A stretch of 64,000 nt of DNA from Eutypella sp. D-1 (Eukaryota; Ascomycota; Sordariomycetes; Xylariales; Diatrypaceae), in NCBI GenBank assembly GCA_023313575.1, contig JAJTTP010000008.1:1116001-1180000 (forward strand). Direction: 5' to 3'. Under the pieces are notes generated by a model, which was not told where the DNA came from, ran no database searches, and saw only the letters and a list, made by a program, of their open reading frames with translations. Positions 23,796 to 35,600 of the stretch are shown in pieces; the stretch's first letter is position 1; each line of letters opens with the position of its first letter. The position numbers and the translations under genes were made by a program.

Positions 23796-26250
23796 GTCTG
23801 GCCGTTGATCGTGACTGTGGGGTTGATAGGTGTGATATCTTGGCAATCGCCCGCCGATTGTCTGAAGCTCGATGAGCTGATATATTGCAGTGAGGGAAGT
23901 AGCTGGTTTGTAGCTAGGAGTAAGTACATAATATCCTTTCAGTGACACTTGGGACCTGCTATACGGAGGTCTAACTAACACTGGGTGGTGGTCTTATTTA
24001 TTCAAGACTGATTTCCAAGTATCATAGAATTCGCTTGATGGCGTTGATGATAACCTAGGCGATGAAGCGTTGAAGATATAAGTAAAGGGAATGCAGAAGA
24101 AAGAATAAAGTGATGTTGTAAGAGAAGGAAAGTCGAGATACGGGCAGGTAGGTAGGGGCTCGATATTGTTGCTGCCTGGTATTCCTAGTTGGAGGATTCT
24201 GGGAATACCTGGGAAAGAGCAATGAAATAATGGCATGAGAGGAGAAACCCTTACCTACGGAAATGACTGGATGTTGCTTTTCAGATGTGATGACCTACAA
24301 TAAGACCCGGTCACAGCTGCGATGATATAGTCTAGAGGGTACGGCAGCTCGTTATATGAGAGGAGGCTGATATTGAGAAAAGTTGTAGGTGGGCAGGCCG
24401 GGGCAGATCCGATACTGAAAATATTTGTCCGTTAAATTTGTAGTTGATCTCGCGGAGGGTTATATTTCTTTCATCTAGTGTGGGACGTTGAGCCTGGGAC
24501 GTTGAGGAAGGGGGAGGTGGTGTGGTGTAGTCTCTCCTATCGAAGTGCTGTTTCGACGGCTCTGTTACTTACCCGCAACGCGGCAAAAAACTAGTAACTA
24601 CGATATGGGTTTGAGTACCGTTCAGCAGGTACGGAGAGAAATATCCTGCGTAGAACTTGTACTTGCTCCTTACCTAGTGTTATGGAATGATTAGCCTTCG
24701 GAAATCATCTCCGTTGAGTGAACTCCGCAAGATCCCCCCACTGGGCGTCTGAGCAGTACTGTAGGAGCAGATCAGTAATGGCCAAGAACTGCCATGTCAC
24801 TTTTATGAGAGGAAAGAACGAAGGTTCACTTCTTCATTAGCATCGTGAAACTCCTTGGTGCAAGAAGAGGAACGGAGAACTTCAATACTCCCCGGTTTCC
24901 AGCGGCGCCACACCCTCGCTTGAGCCGTAAAACCGGTCCAGTCGAGGGGCCATCAACCAAGATATCAAGCAACTAGTGACTGATAACTGATGAACGCCCA
25001 CAAATTTATATAGTAGAGGCTGTCCTACCCTGCAGGATGCTCAATGGCGATATTTGCCTGTTTACCGCAGTCTGTGAGGGCGGAGAACTAGTCACGATTA
25101 ACGAAATTGGACATCGAACATTCAGCCAACTAACACACACGCCTATCTGAGCACATCCATACCTCTAAGCATCTGTCTAAGCCCCGCTGTTCCACCGCGG
25201 AGGAATCGACACACATCCAGACTAAGTCCTCGAGATCCCATACTTGGTGGCTGTAATCACGAACGTCAGCACCAAACAGCCAGAACAGGTCTATGGCAAG
25301 CCGTATCAAACCTGAATAGTTTTTTTATTATATATTGTCTGCCATACCGGCTCGGTCCCCTACAATTTCTACAAACTTGTCCGCGGTCACTTTGCGCAAC
25401 AGCTATATGCATAGATTGTCCCCGTCTACTCACAGTACTACCCCTATGTGGACCCACATTACGTACTGTGACCACTAAAAGACAGCCCGCTCCTCACCTA
25501 AGTAATTAGGCGCACTTTCATTAGGGGCAAAGCCACCAAGCGCGCATACACTGTAAGAAAAGGAAAATTTTCAACTTCCCAGGTCACTCACTCATGGTAG
25601 GAATGCATCTTTTTCTTTTTCCTTTTTGATCGATTCGAGATTCGTTCAGACTACCGGTCAGCAACCGCGCATATAGCACCCATCTCGCAAGTCGCAATAA
25701 AATACAACAATAATTTTTTAAAAATGTGCGCCCGCTTGCACATTCCCACACAAGGCCGGAAAAACATACACACCATCTGTCCACAGACGAAAGCTCCGTT
25801 TGAAATTTCATTCACCAAGTTCCTCAAATTATCCCGGGGGTGCCAATGGCAGCCTATGCACAGACCAAACTCATAGTCCCCCCTTCCCGACCGAAAACTT
25901 CAATCACCGTTTGCTCGACCGGCATCGCTGTAATGAAAACCCACCCGTTGACCATTGACCCGAAATATCATACATAGCCCGATCGCTTGAAACTCCAGGA
26001 ACCGGCCGGATCGTCAAGCGATACAAGCGGGATGTGCCCGATATGAAAGATACATCCATATGATTAATAAAATATGTAGAGAGCATGAATAATGATCTCT
26101 GTTGAGAATGATTTAGAAGTACATGTCAAGTGTTGTTGCAAGAGGTATCTTCTCGTCAAATGTCGTTACGTTATATTGTGGCGTTGATGTAAAATTTATG
26201 TGCCGGGAAAGATAAGAGTGCCACAATCGCGAAAGCGTCGCCATGCCAGA
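23796..26250. other. intergenic spacer
   Basis: The first part (to about 24500) is the upstream region of the GTPase gene; an 80-codon minus frame at 23994-24236 is likely leader sequence or noise. The rest is non-repetitive, with short frames only, and includes the 3' flank of the 1130-residue protein gene. No RNA gene or mobile element was recognised. Confidence 0.45.
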
Positions 26251-29200
26251 TTAGATCATACCACCCGGCATCATATTGGAACGTGGCGTTCCGCCCATGC
26301 GCGAAGTAGGTGTCCCGGTAGTGATAGGTGAATTGTTTCCGTGACCCCTCGCATACATCTGCGAGGTATCGATATTCGATGGTCTCCTGCGCTCAAAGTT
26401 CTGGGGAACGCCATCACCGGTCGGGGTTTCCGCGTCATCACTTGGGTTGCGGGACCCGGCGGGCCGTCGCCGTGGGTTGAGCGGTGGCAGGGGCGGGGCA
26501 CCTTGTGGTGGGGCGCTATGAGGCGGCATAGCAGGAACATGAGAAGACGATGCGACTAACGTGGGCTCCGAAATATCTCTAGGGTTCAGTTTTCGCCTTG
26601 CACCATCAGCAGAATTGGAGCCGTTAGGTCCCGCATTATTAGGAGAGGGACGACGGATTGAGCCTATGCCAAGCGGAGTAGATCGCCCAGAACCTGACAG
26701 AGGTGAAGGGATAGGGGATATTGGTGAGGGTTGGCCATGGTGATACCTGGGATGGAGCCCTTCATTGGCCCCAAGATTGGTACGAAGTTTGGCGGGAGAA
26801 GCATTTCGTCTTGCTTGCGGGGGCATAATTGGTGAATTTTTGATGTCTGTTCCTGGTAAGCCGGGAGATCGTAGTGGAGGTCTCGGTGCCACGGTCGGTG
26901 CCAACTGCTGCCCCTCGCGAGAAGTAGAGAACTTCCTGTACCGGGCAGGGCTTTGATGGCCACCATTGCTGGAATCTGAGCCGCTCCTGTTCCGATCTTC
27001 ACGGGCGGCTCGAGAACTTGACCGCGAGCGGTCTTGACTAAGGTCTTCAGCCGGTGCCCGTGGTGGCGAGCGTCCCTGTGCGGCGTTGCGTGGAGGGGGA
27101 ACATCAGGAAGAGGACCGTGAGGCTGATTCTGATGCCTCGACTCTGTTTCCTGCTCTTTCATGCGCTGCAAATTACGGCGAGCCTGCTTGAATGCGCGAA
27201 TCCCCGCGTGTGCTTCGTTGCCATTACCCGCAGCACCTTCCGACTCGAACCTGTTGATATTTCCCGGGCTTGTGTCTGCGCGCTTTGGAGGTGAAAGAAC
27301 TGCCGGAGGACTAGCTGGAGCTCTGGGCCCACCCGGAGAAAAACCACGGCTACCAATCCCGAGCATTTTCATCGCCTTGCTTTGAGAGTCATCTCGGCCT
27401 CGTTCCACCAAGGATCCTCGACTACTCTTAGAGCGAAGCATGCCGAACCCGCCGGAGCGTGGTGGTATATCCAAAGACCCCTTCGATGTCGCTCGGTTAG
27501 GGGAGGTCGAGCGGCTATCTGATTCAACATAAGAGGTCATCTTTTCCCGGATTCGGCGGGCACCATCGGCAAGTTGGCTCGAAAACCCATCGCGGTCGTT
27601 GGAAGTCGGCGAGACAATCGAGGACTGGCCGTCGTCGATGATGGATTCGGCAGTTTCGAGGTCAGTCCAATCATTGTTTTGTGCGTCCCAGGGGTTGGAT
27701 TTTAATGTCATTCTGTTACGGCCATTAGCATCCTCTGGGTCAGCAGGAAAGCGTGACTCCAGTTCTGCCGAGAGGGGCACCGAGCCGTAGATAGACGAAG
27801 CATTGCTGCCGGCCCGGAGATGCTGGCGCACCATTCCGCTAAGACCAGATGTCGGTCCGAGCGTGGGAGAATCCACGGGAGATGCACCTTTGGGATTGGG
27901 GGCGGAAGATGGAGAAGTCTCTTCAGTCGGGGATGGCTGTCCGCTCACCTTCGAAGGTGACAATGGAGTAGGCATAGCGGAGTCACGGAGCGCCGGGTGT
28001 TGCCCGTCGGATGGACGTCTCACGACCAACTTAGGCGAGGGGGGCTGCGGCGATATAGCACCTTCTGAGTCGTCGTCCGCACCCAGCAAGAATGACGACG
28101 TTACAATTTCCTCTTTCATGGCAGGTTCGGTGACCGTAGTTGGCGAGTCGTCACGCCCAGGTTCAGATGTCTGCCTTTGAGCTGAGGTTGGCCGAGACCT
28201 GTTATCAGCCCAAGACTCGTTGGACTCCGGGCGGTGTCTCTGAGTAGGGGTCTCGCGGCCTTGTTGCAACTGTATTTGCCTTTGAGCATATCTCGACTCG
28301 TCGTATGGTTGGGATGGTTTCTGGAAGACGCCGAGTGCTGTAGCCTTTCCTCGGTCGTTTGGCTGTATGGGAAGAATCGACGTGTCGTCGCTCTCACTGA
28401 TCGGTGGGCTCAAGGGAGGAACCCCACCTAAGCCAGCTCTGCCTTCTGTCCTGCTAGGAGCACGAAGGCTCAGATCCGGTGTACCAGCCGAGGATGCCGT
28501 AGCCGGGGGGCTGATCGATCGTAAATTAGGGGCACTAGCCTTCGCAAGTACTTTTCGATCACCACTAAACCGCTCCTTGAATACTGTGGCTACTGGTGAA
28601 TTTGATCCTGGTGCGAGGTCTGGCGTTCGCGTGCCTAGGGTGCGCTGCCGTGACAGAGCTTCAAACCGTGACACAGCCGAGGACTGTTGCTCTTGTAAGT
28701 CTTTGTTCAGTCCAGTCTCGTAAAGGCGCCTTGTCCGAGTGACACTTCGTTCCGGTGGGAGGGTGGAATTGCTCGAGGTGGTCGCGATTGAGTTGGGTTG
28801 CCAATCCTTCACGGAGGCGGCCGGATGAGACGATGTCACTGAGGTGGCCGCCGTAGAGTTTCTCGCCAGCGATGGCACCGAAGACGTGGTTGACGAGGTT
28901 TCTCTTTTGCGATTCCAAGCATCTAGGAAGGGGGACTCGACACGGTGAGAGTCGTTATCCTGGTTGCCGGACAGCCGGTTGGCGGCCTCAGCTCTGGCCT
29001 CTTCTCGGTCTTCCTCTTCATCCGACGATGTCCGTTCCTTCTCGGCCTGTCTCCACTTTTGGAATGCCGACATGGCAACATCATCCTCGTATAATGCTCG
29101 CCCTCCCATCCCGGCTGACCCCTTTGAGTTACCTCCAACCGGGATTTTGTAGATCTTCTGGCGTCCACCAAACAGGTTGTTACCCTCTGTCGGTTTGGCA

Positions 29201-29643
29201 CGGCTCATCACGCTTCCTCCTAGAGAGTCGGCATCATCGGAATGATATGAGTGATATGAGTCTGCCTGAGCAAATGGGGCAGTAGCCTTAATGGACTCCA
29301 CTTCGGCGATGTCCCCCAATCCTCGTAGGGCGGCATAATCCAGCCTTGATTGTCGTTTGGGATATAGCACACTATCGTCACTGGCCTTCCCGATCTTGGT
29401 ATGGGGGTCATCCTGTTCTCTCAGCATGGAAAACCGTGCAGACAAACCCGACATCAACAAACTTGTACGGAAGTCATCGTTAGAGGGCAGTGCCTGCGAC
29501 AGGTCTACCTCCACCACCTTCTCCGTCTCCTGCTGCTTCTTGCCTTTTCTGAAGGGCCTGAAAGGTGTGGAAGATTCTGAATCTTGAGAAGGACGGGGGG
29601 TGGGCTCCTCCTTGCCACGTTTCTTCGTTCTAAATCGATTCAT
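26251..29643 (-). CDS. large, mostly disordered Ser/Pro/Arg-rich protein of unknown function
   Basis: A single uninterrupted frame of 1130 codons begins with ATG at 29643. Most of the protein is low in complexity, rich in Ser, Pro, Arg, Gly and Asn, and likely disordered. Three islands look constrained: residues ~46-115 ('SNDDFRTSLLMSGLSARFS', 'KASDDSVLYPKRQSRLD', 'GLGDIAEVESIKA'), ~148-205 ('NLFGGRQKIYKIP', 'RALYEDDVAMSAFQKW') and scattered Arg-Ser-Pro patches resembling phosphorylation or 14-3-3 sites. The N-terminal blocks have the look of a conserved Pezizomycotina protein, but I cannot attach a function. The basic start (MNRFRTKKRGK) and Pro-rich C-terminus (PPHSAPPQGAPPLPPLNP) could serve in membrane, SH3 or cytoskeleton contacts; this is speculation. 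No membrane segment or catalytic motif is seen. Confidence 0.85.
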   Translation of the reverse strand: MNRFRTKKRGKEEPTPRPSQDSESSTPFRPFRKGKKQQETEKVVEVDLSQALPSNDDFRTSLLMSGLSARFSMLREQDDPHTKIGKASDDSVLYPKRQSRLDYAALRGLGDIAEVESIKATAPFAQADSYHSYHSDDADSLGGSVMSRAKPTEGNNLFGGRQKIYKIPVGGNSKGSAGMGGRALYEDDVAMSAFQKWRQAEKERTSSDEEEDREEARAEAANRLSGNQDNDSHRVESPFLDAWNRKRETSSTTSSVPSLARNSTAATSVTSSHPAASVKDWQPNSIATTSSNSTLPPERSVTRTRRLYETGLNKDLQEQQSSAVSRFEALSRQRTLGTRTPDLAPGSNSPVATVFKERFSGDRKVLAKASAPNLRSISPPATASSAGTPDLSLRAPSRTEGRAGLGGVPPLSPPISESDDTSILPIQPNDRGKATALGVFQKPSQPYDESRYAQRQIQLQQGRETPTQRHRPESNESWADNRSRPTSAQRQTSEPGRDDSPTTVTEPAMKEEIVTSSFLLGADDDSEGAISPQPPSPKLVVRRPSDGQHPALRDSAMPTPLSPSKVSGQPSPTEETSPSSAPNPKGASPVDSPTLGPTSGLSGMVRQHLRAGSNASSIYGSVPLSAELESRFPADPEDANGRNRMTLKSNPWDAQNNDWTDLETAESIIDDGQSSIVSPTSNDRDGFSSQLADGARRIREKMTSYVESDSRSTSPNRATSKGSLDIPPRSGGFGMLRSKSSRGSLVERGRDDSQSKAMKMLGIGSRGFSPGGPRAPASPPAVLSPPKRADTSPGNINRFESEGAAGNGNEAHAGIRAFKQARRNLQRMKEQETESRHQNQPHGPLPDVPPPRNAAQGRSPPRAPAEDLSQDRSRSSSRAAREDRNRSGSDSSNGGHQSPARYRKFSTSREGQQLAPTVAPRPPLRSPGLPGTDIKNSPIMPPQARRNASPAKLRTNLGANEGLHPRYHHGQPSPISPIPSPLSGSGRSTPLGIGSIRRPSPNNAGPNGSNSADGARRKLNPRDISEPTLVASSSHVPAMPPHSAPPQGAPPLPPLNPRRRPAGSRNPSDDAETPTGDGVPQNFERRRPSNIDTSQMYARGHGNNSPITTGTPTSRMGGTPRSNMMPGGMI

Positions 29644-32600
29644 CGTGATTGTGGGTGAACCGAAATACCTTTGGTTAGTCCGTGTGTGAGGCCAGGCGCT
29701 GTATCTCGGTCACAATTGACCTAAAGGAAACCAATTATAGCACAGACTTTGTCATGAAGACAAGCCAGATGCCTCGATTCGAAATGATTGACTATGTTAA
29801 GACCAGAGAAGTCGTCGTGAGGGGTCGTCTGAGTTTAATTGACCGTTAAAGCACAGAAAACCAGGAAGGCCCTATAACGAAGTTAACTCCGCATTGATCC
29901 AGGGTTTACAGGTCATGGGGTGCGGTTGGGCTCAGGGGAGGGGGTGAAGCCGATGCATCCACTCCGGTACGGTAAGTGGAACGTCTGATGACATGACATG
30001 ATATGCACAGCAATACAAGTGACATTGTATACGGCCCAGGGACATGGTAATAATAAAGAGATTGGGGATGGGTAACGACTGAGCACTTTGGGTGAGACTA
30101 ACCCGGTAAAGGTTTGTTTGTATCGACTGTGTTTCACCGTCTGATAGCCCGGTCAATTGGTATAATGCATGGGACCTGGATGATGTGACGGAAGAAGATC
30201 ACACATTCAAGGTTCAAAGCGACAGATCGAGCGGGATGGAACCGGACCTTTTCGGATCGCACAGATTGGGTGATTTCGGTTTAAAGGAGTGGACGGATGA
30301 ACCTGAAGGAATGTTGATGTTGCGCTCGTCGGATATGGTTGGATACCGTTGTCGTTGTTGTAGTCGACGCCGTGGTGGTATAGACGTTGAGTGGCGGCGA
30401 CGGCGGCTCGTAGAACAGACCAGGGATGGATAGGATAGTTACACGTAAATTTGATGATATTGTACGTGACACGAAGAATGATAGTTCCTGCAGAATAGGC
30501 TTGTAGCAGGATAAATGCCGTGTTCCGATGCTGTGGTCACTGAAGATGAACGGTCCAGAATCCAAAATCCAGAAGGCAGAAGTTGTAGAGGTTGCAGAGA
30601 TTTTGCAAATCGGGTCGGTCCTGGTCCTCGTTGGAATGAAGAATGATCGAGTGGTTGTCGTGTAAATAATGAGGCGGTGATTGCTATCAAGAAAAAAAAA
30701 AGGAACCCCCAGATTGTTTTGCTCGTACGTTTTCCGATATATCGATCGATCGCCCGCGTGTTATCCGTGACTTTTATTTTGATGTGGGCGGTTCGGGATT
30801 GGACTTAGTACCAATGTATGTATATCTATTTTTCTTAAATGAATGACTGCGGTTAAGGCTTTCAGGACACTATCTACTAAGTAACTAATCCATAAATTGA
30901 CGAAAAAACGAAGACTTTGAAGGAGTGTGGAGTGTCGCTTCATGGAATTCGAGAATCCGAGAAGTTGTAGAGGGGAGAACTACAGTTGAGAGAACCGTCG
31001 AATAAACCTTGGAAAGCACCAAACAGACCAAACACTCCAAGCTTGAAAATGAATGAACAAGTCCCGTCTTGAATACTGGAACTGGATAGCCTGGAAGTGA
31101 CTACCCAGGTTAAAAAAAAAAAAAAAAACGGGCCAGAATTTGAGACAAAATTTTGGGCAACCCCGAGCTGTGGGAAAGTGGAAATGAGAAGGCGCTAAGG
31201 AGATCTTGCAGGGAGGCAGGTACAATCCAGCTGCTGTGGATGGACCAGATGGATCGGGTGTGGTTGCAAAAAGCAGGAACCAGGAACAAAAAGAAAGATG
31301 GTTGCAGCTCCTAAAGTGCAGTCAGTGTATCACATTAATTTACACACTGTATTTCTTTCCTACCAACTGTAAGTACCTCCTAAAACTAACGCTAAGGGCA
31401 TAAAAGGTTACCCTTGCCTTCAAGTCTATTAGTTGAATATATACATACAGCAACCACCCCGCCGCAGAATTAATATTTTTATCGCCCTTTTACAAGTCCC
31501 CGTCGAGGATCATTAAGAATTGTTCTCGAAGCAACTTCATCAATTTCCCGTAACTATACGTACGGAAAGCCCGTGAAGCTTAATTGATATTGATGCCTGA
31601 TCAATTCCTACGCCCTCTTTTACCTATACCTACACTCACTTTCACTTACATAACTACATACCTACATGTAGGTATGTACGTCAAACCTCGTATCCATATA
31701 CTTGGAAAATCAGGTTACGCAAGATCCCCCCTCTTTAATTGCTCTTATAAACGATGCAGGATTGATGGTTGACGCCCGTTGGTCGCGTAAATGAAGCCTA
31801 GGATCCTGGATATACTCTTAACTATGTAATCCCGTCTTTGTCCTATCCTGTTCCTGTCCAGAAGCGCAACGGTACATGTATGTATGAAACCGTGGGTGCA
31901 TATGCAGGTCTTAGGTGTGCATTCGAGGTAAGTTGCCCAATCAAATCGAGCGATCACAACAACGATGGCCGAAAAAGGAGTGGTAGGCGGTATTCGGCGT
32001 CAGAGAAAATACAGTGCAACCTCCTGAAAAGGGAACGACAGCGAAAGACGCAGTCCAGGGCTGGAGGGGGGGGGAGTGCAGCCAGCGGCGGGCGGGCGGG
32101 ATCTTCGTCAGCACTATGGGGCCGTTCAGATGCCAAGCTATAATCCCTTGGTAGTCCCTGCCAGTTGTTGCCGGCCAATCCCTGCGAAAAATTGAGAAAT
32201 TCCCTTTTTGACAGGGTATTGACCTTGTTTGGTATTAGCGTATCCCCAGCTTAAAAGGTTGACAGGTCGAAACCAGCACTTGCCAAAGTGCGATCCTCCG
32301 TAGCAAGCGTAGCAGCAGCAAGAGGGAGTCACGGAAGAAAATGGATATCCTACGGAAGGCGTCCCACTGAATGAATGGCTCTGGTTCCTCTGGAGCCCTC
32401 AAAGCTGGGGTTCTGAAATCCCGATGTTGCCTCCCCTTTCAAAGCCTAACAACCAACACATCCCATTTCGCGAATCACCAATATCGACCTCAAATATACG
32501 ATTGGCTGGATCATCTATCTTAGTTATCCGTGGCGCCGTTTCGTCTACTCTAGCCACATAGTTAGAATGCCACTCGTCTTTGTGAAACCGATATCTTCCT

Positions 32601-35600
32601 TCTTCAACAAGGCGTCTCGTTGGCCAAACGCTTTCTCGCCATGGAGAAATGACTCGCGAGACTTTCTCGAAGGATTCACATGGGGATATGTACTTACTAC
32701 TACATAAATACGGAGTAGACATTTGGTGATCTCGACGCCTCCCGCCGCCCTCCCCCTTTTGTTCACTAGGAGGCCGCTAGACCGCTGGCAAACGGACTTA
32801 CTACAAGTACTACACAGCTTGCCAGGAAATTTCTATTCCGTACTAACTACCAATACCAAGGCAGAGGAGACGCTAAGGTAACTGATCTCTACTATTCTTG
32901 GGTTGAAATACATTTGCCGAACCCCTTGCCTTGTCACCATCGATGCTGGATTAACGTCTACTTTCATTCTGTTATTGGTATAATCTTGAAGGAAATGTCC
33001 GCCGGCCGCCATGATCCATCTTTCCCGCCCCATCCAGACATTGCAATGATCTCACCAGTAAATCTATTTACAGTTTAATATCTAAGTCATGACCCGTGAC
33101 TATCCGTATCTGTCAATGTGTTTCCTCCCGCTGAAGTTTGAAGCTCGAGCGCTCGATCTAGCCTCCATTCTATACCGATACCCACTGACATCCGTAGGAA
33201 CATGCAGACATGCTCCAGTTAGCCCTACATATCTGCATATGAAGGATCCTACCTATGTAAGTATGTCACTTCAGTAGCATACGACCAGGTAAGCCGAGTG
33301 AAGCCATACATACGGTCGCGACTCCGCATACATACATGTATGTCTGCTGGTATGATTCACTTCTCGTGACTCGATCCCTAACAACCTGTGCGTGGTGGCA
33401 GCGTGCCACCTATCCTAAGTTCTCGTCGAGCGAGCCTTAACGACGCCTCGTTAAACAAAGTCTTACTCTCATCAAGCCTATGTCTCACTTCCAACCCCTT
33501 TTCAGCGCGGTCTCGCAAGATTACATGCTTATGTAGGCATATACACCCGAAAAAAGCCCTACGTCGGAGCCCATAGTTTATCTCTAGCGCAAAGTTCAGC
33601 TCCGTCCGAGAAGTTGTTAGTATTTCTGTGGTCTCGAAGCTATGAACATTTGTCCAAGAAGTTTTCCTGTTTGTACTTTAAGCACTTATCATGCCCTACT
33701 CGTACTCTACGCGTTAAAGGTTCCAACGACCGTTTAGTTAGTCGCTAACTGCTTCCCAGTAAAGGCAGCCCGAATGGCCACTGTAAAATTCAGGGGCTGC
33801 CTCCTAACGAATGTCTCACCTTATTTGAGGCACAGTGCGCTCGGACGGCCACTCATAAGGCGTGAACCCCACTAAAGCTCACATGGCCGCCGCCGCTGCA
33901 AGGTGATCAATGCACGGGCCGGGTACGACTCCTTGGACGCACCGTCTCTGCGGATCGGCCAACCCTTCCGCGACCCAATCAGGTCGCTGTTCCTGACGCT
34001 TGTCCAAACCCGGTAGCATCTCTAGGCCCTTAACGGCATATTCAGCACAGCCAAGCCCTGGAACTAACGAACCCCTGAAATTGAGCAGGCCAGTCCCTCG
34101 TCGCCCCCGTCTTTCGCGACGTTCTATTCACCCCTCCCCTCCTTTTCTTTTCCTTCTTCGCGCAAAGCTAAAAGCTGACGGAGGTGAGATTGCAATATCC
34201 GAGTATTGGTCGGCTTACTTATACGTTACTATATAACAGTTTCTGGGAAAAAAGGATAAAGATAATCGAAACTTCCTTCGCGGCGTCATCTTAAATCCTA
34301 CTGATATTGATATCTTCTCACCCTCATCCTGATGGAATTCCGCGCATGGCAAACGAATATGGACGGCAATGATATGTTACTTATCAGGTCATGCATCCGT
34401 GCCGTTCCAAGATCCCAACTCAACAAACGGTCTTGAGACTTGAATTGGCGGCCTATGAAGAAGTATTTCTCGTCGGCGGAAATTTCCAGGTCTCGAAATT
34501 GACCTTACACCCGAATTATTATCTCCGTCATCCCGTCTCGTAGCTCTCATAGGCGCAGTCCACTTCCTCGCTGAGTAGTCACGAAGATATCAACTACATT
34601 TAGCTATTGTGATGTCAACGGTCCAACGGTCTATGCAAACTCGTAACATCGTTTCAGCCAAGAAGGAAGGAAAAGGATGGAAGAAGGAAGAAAAGTCGAC
34701 GCCGCTTTTTCTGAATACGAGCGGTCCGGACGAGAAAGAGAGAGAGATGACAGCAGCAACGCTCGGCAAACCTAACCCACATACCCGGAGACCCCGCCGG
34801 TGACTTGGGACGATTGGGCCAACGAACCCCGGCTAAACGAGATCAATATGATGTCAAAAAAGGATATGGATATCTCGGTCTCGCTCCCATCCGGTCTGTG
34901 CTCGAATTAGTGCGTAGTAGTAAAGTAGTATCTCATTGTTGCCAGGAGATACCCAGTGTAATGTATGTGTCAAGGTATTTTGTCGTCCGTGCCCGCTCCG
35001 CCCCGCAGAGCTGTTCCAATCGAGCGGTCGCGCCGTGGAGTGGAGTGGAGTGGATTGCGGCTGCGGCAAACGGGCGAGGATTACGGCCGCCTCATCACCC
35101 GTGTCATCTGCGAGCTTACACGGTCCGTCGGAAAGCAAACGGTTGTGACCATGTTGTAGCTTTATTTATTTATTTTTACGTACGACGTGCGTATGTAGAC
35201 GCCGTATATCTCAGTAGCCACGATATATTAATACATAGATCTTTCTTCGTCATCTGCTGCGGTATGGAGTTCGGCCCCGGAGGCATACGAGGTTTATGCC
35301 ATGATGACGTTGGCGGAGCAGTGCGTCATTCCTTCGGCCACTCCGGAGCCGGGCCTGTAGATGAACCTCGTTGCAAAAGAAGGTGGAGGGGCAAGCCTCC
35401 CCGATCCCGATGAGGTCAGTGATGGAAGTGTTAATGTTCCTTTCCTTTCCCCTTACATATATGCGCATGCACATGTAGGATGTACCTGTCAAGATGCGCC
35501 TCAGACAACGTTGGAAGCCGGGCTTGCTGTCGTGCCCGCACATCAACAACGCCCAGCCCCGACAACTCGGGTCTGCACACTACATACATATCGATAGCCC

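Noticed and set aside
34805..35413. 202-codon plus-strand open frame
   Set aside because: It starts with TTG, has no domain and odd composition, and lies in a gene-poor spacer with overlapping frames on both strands.
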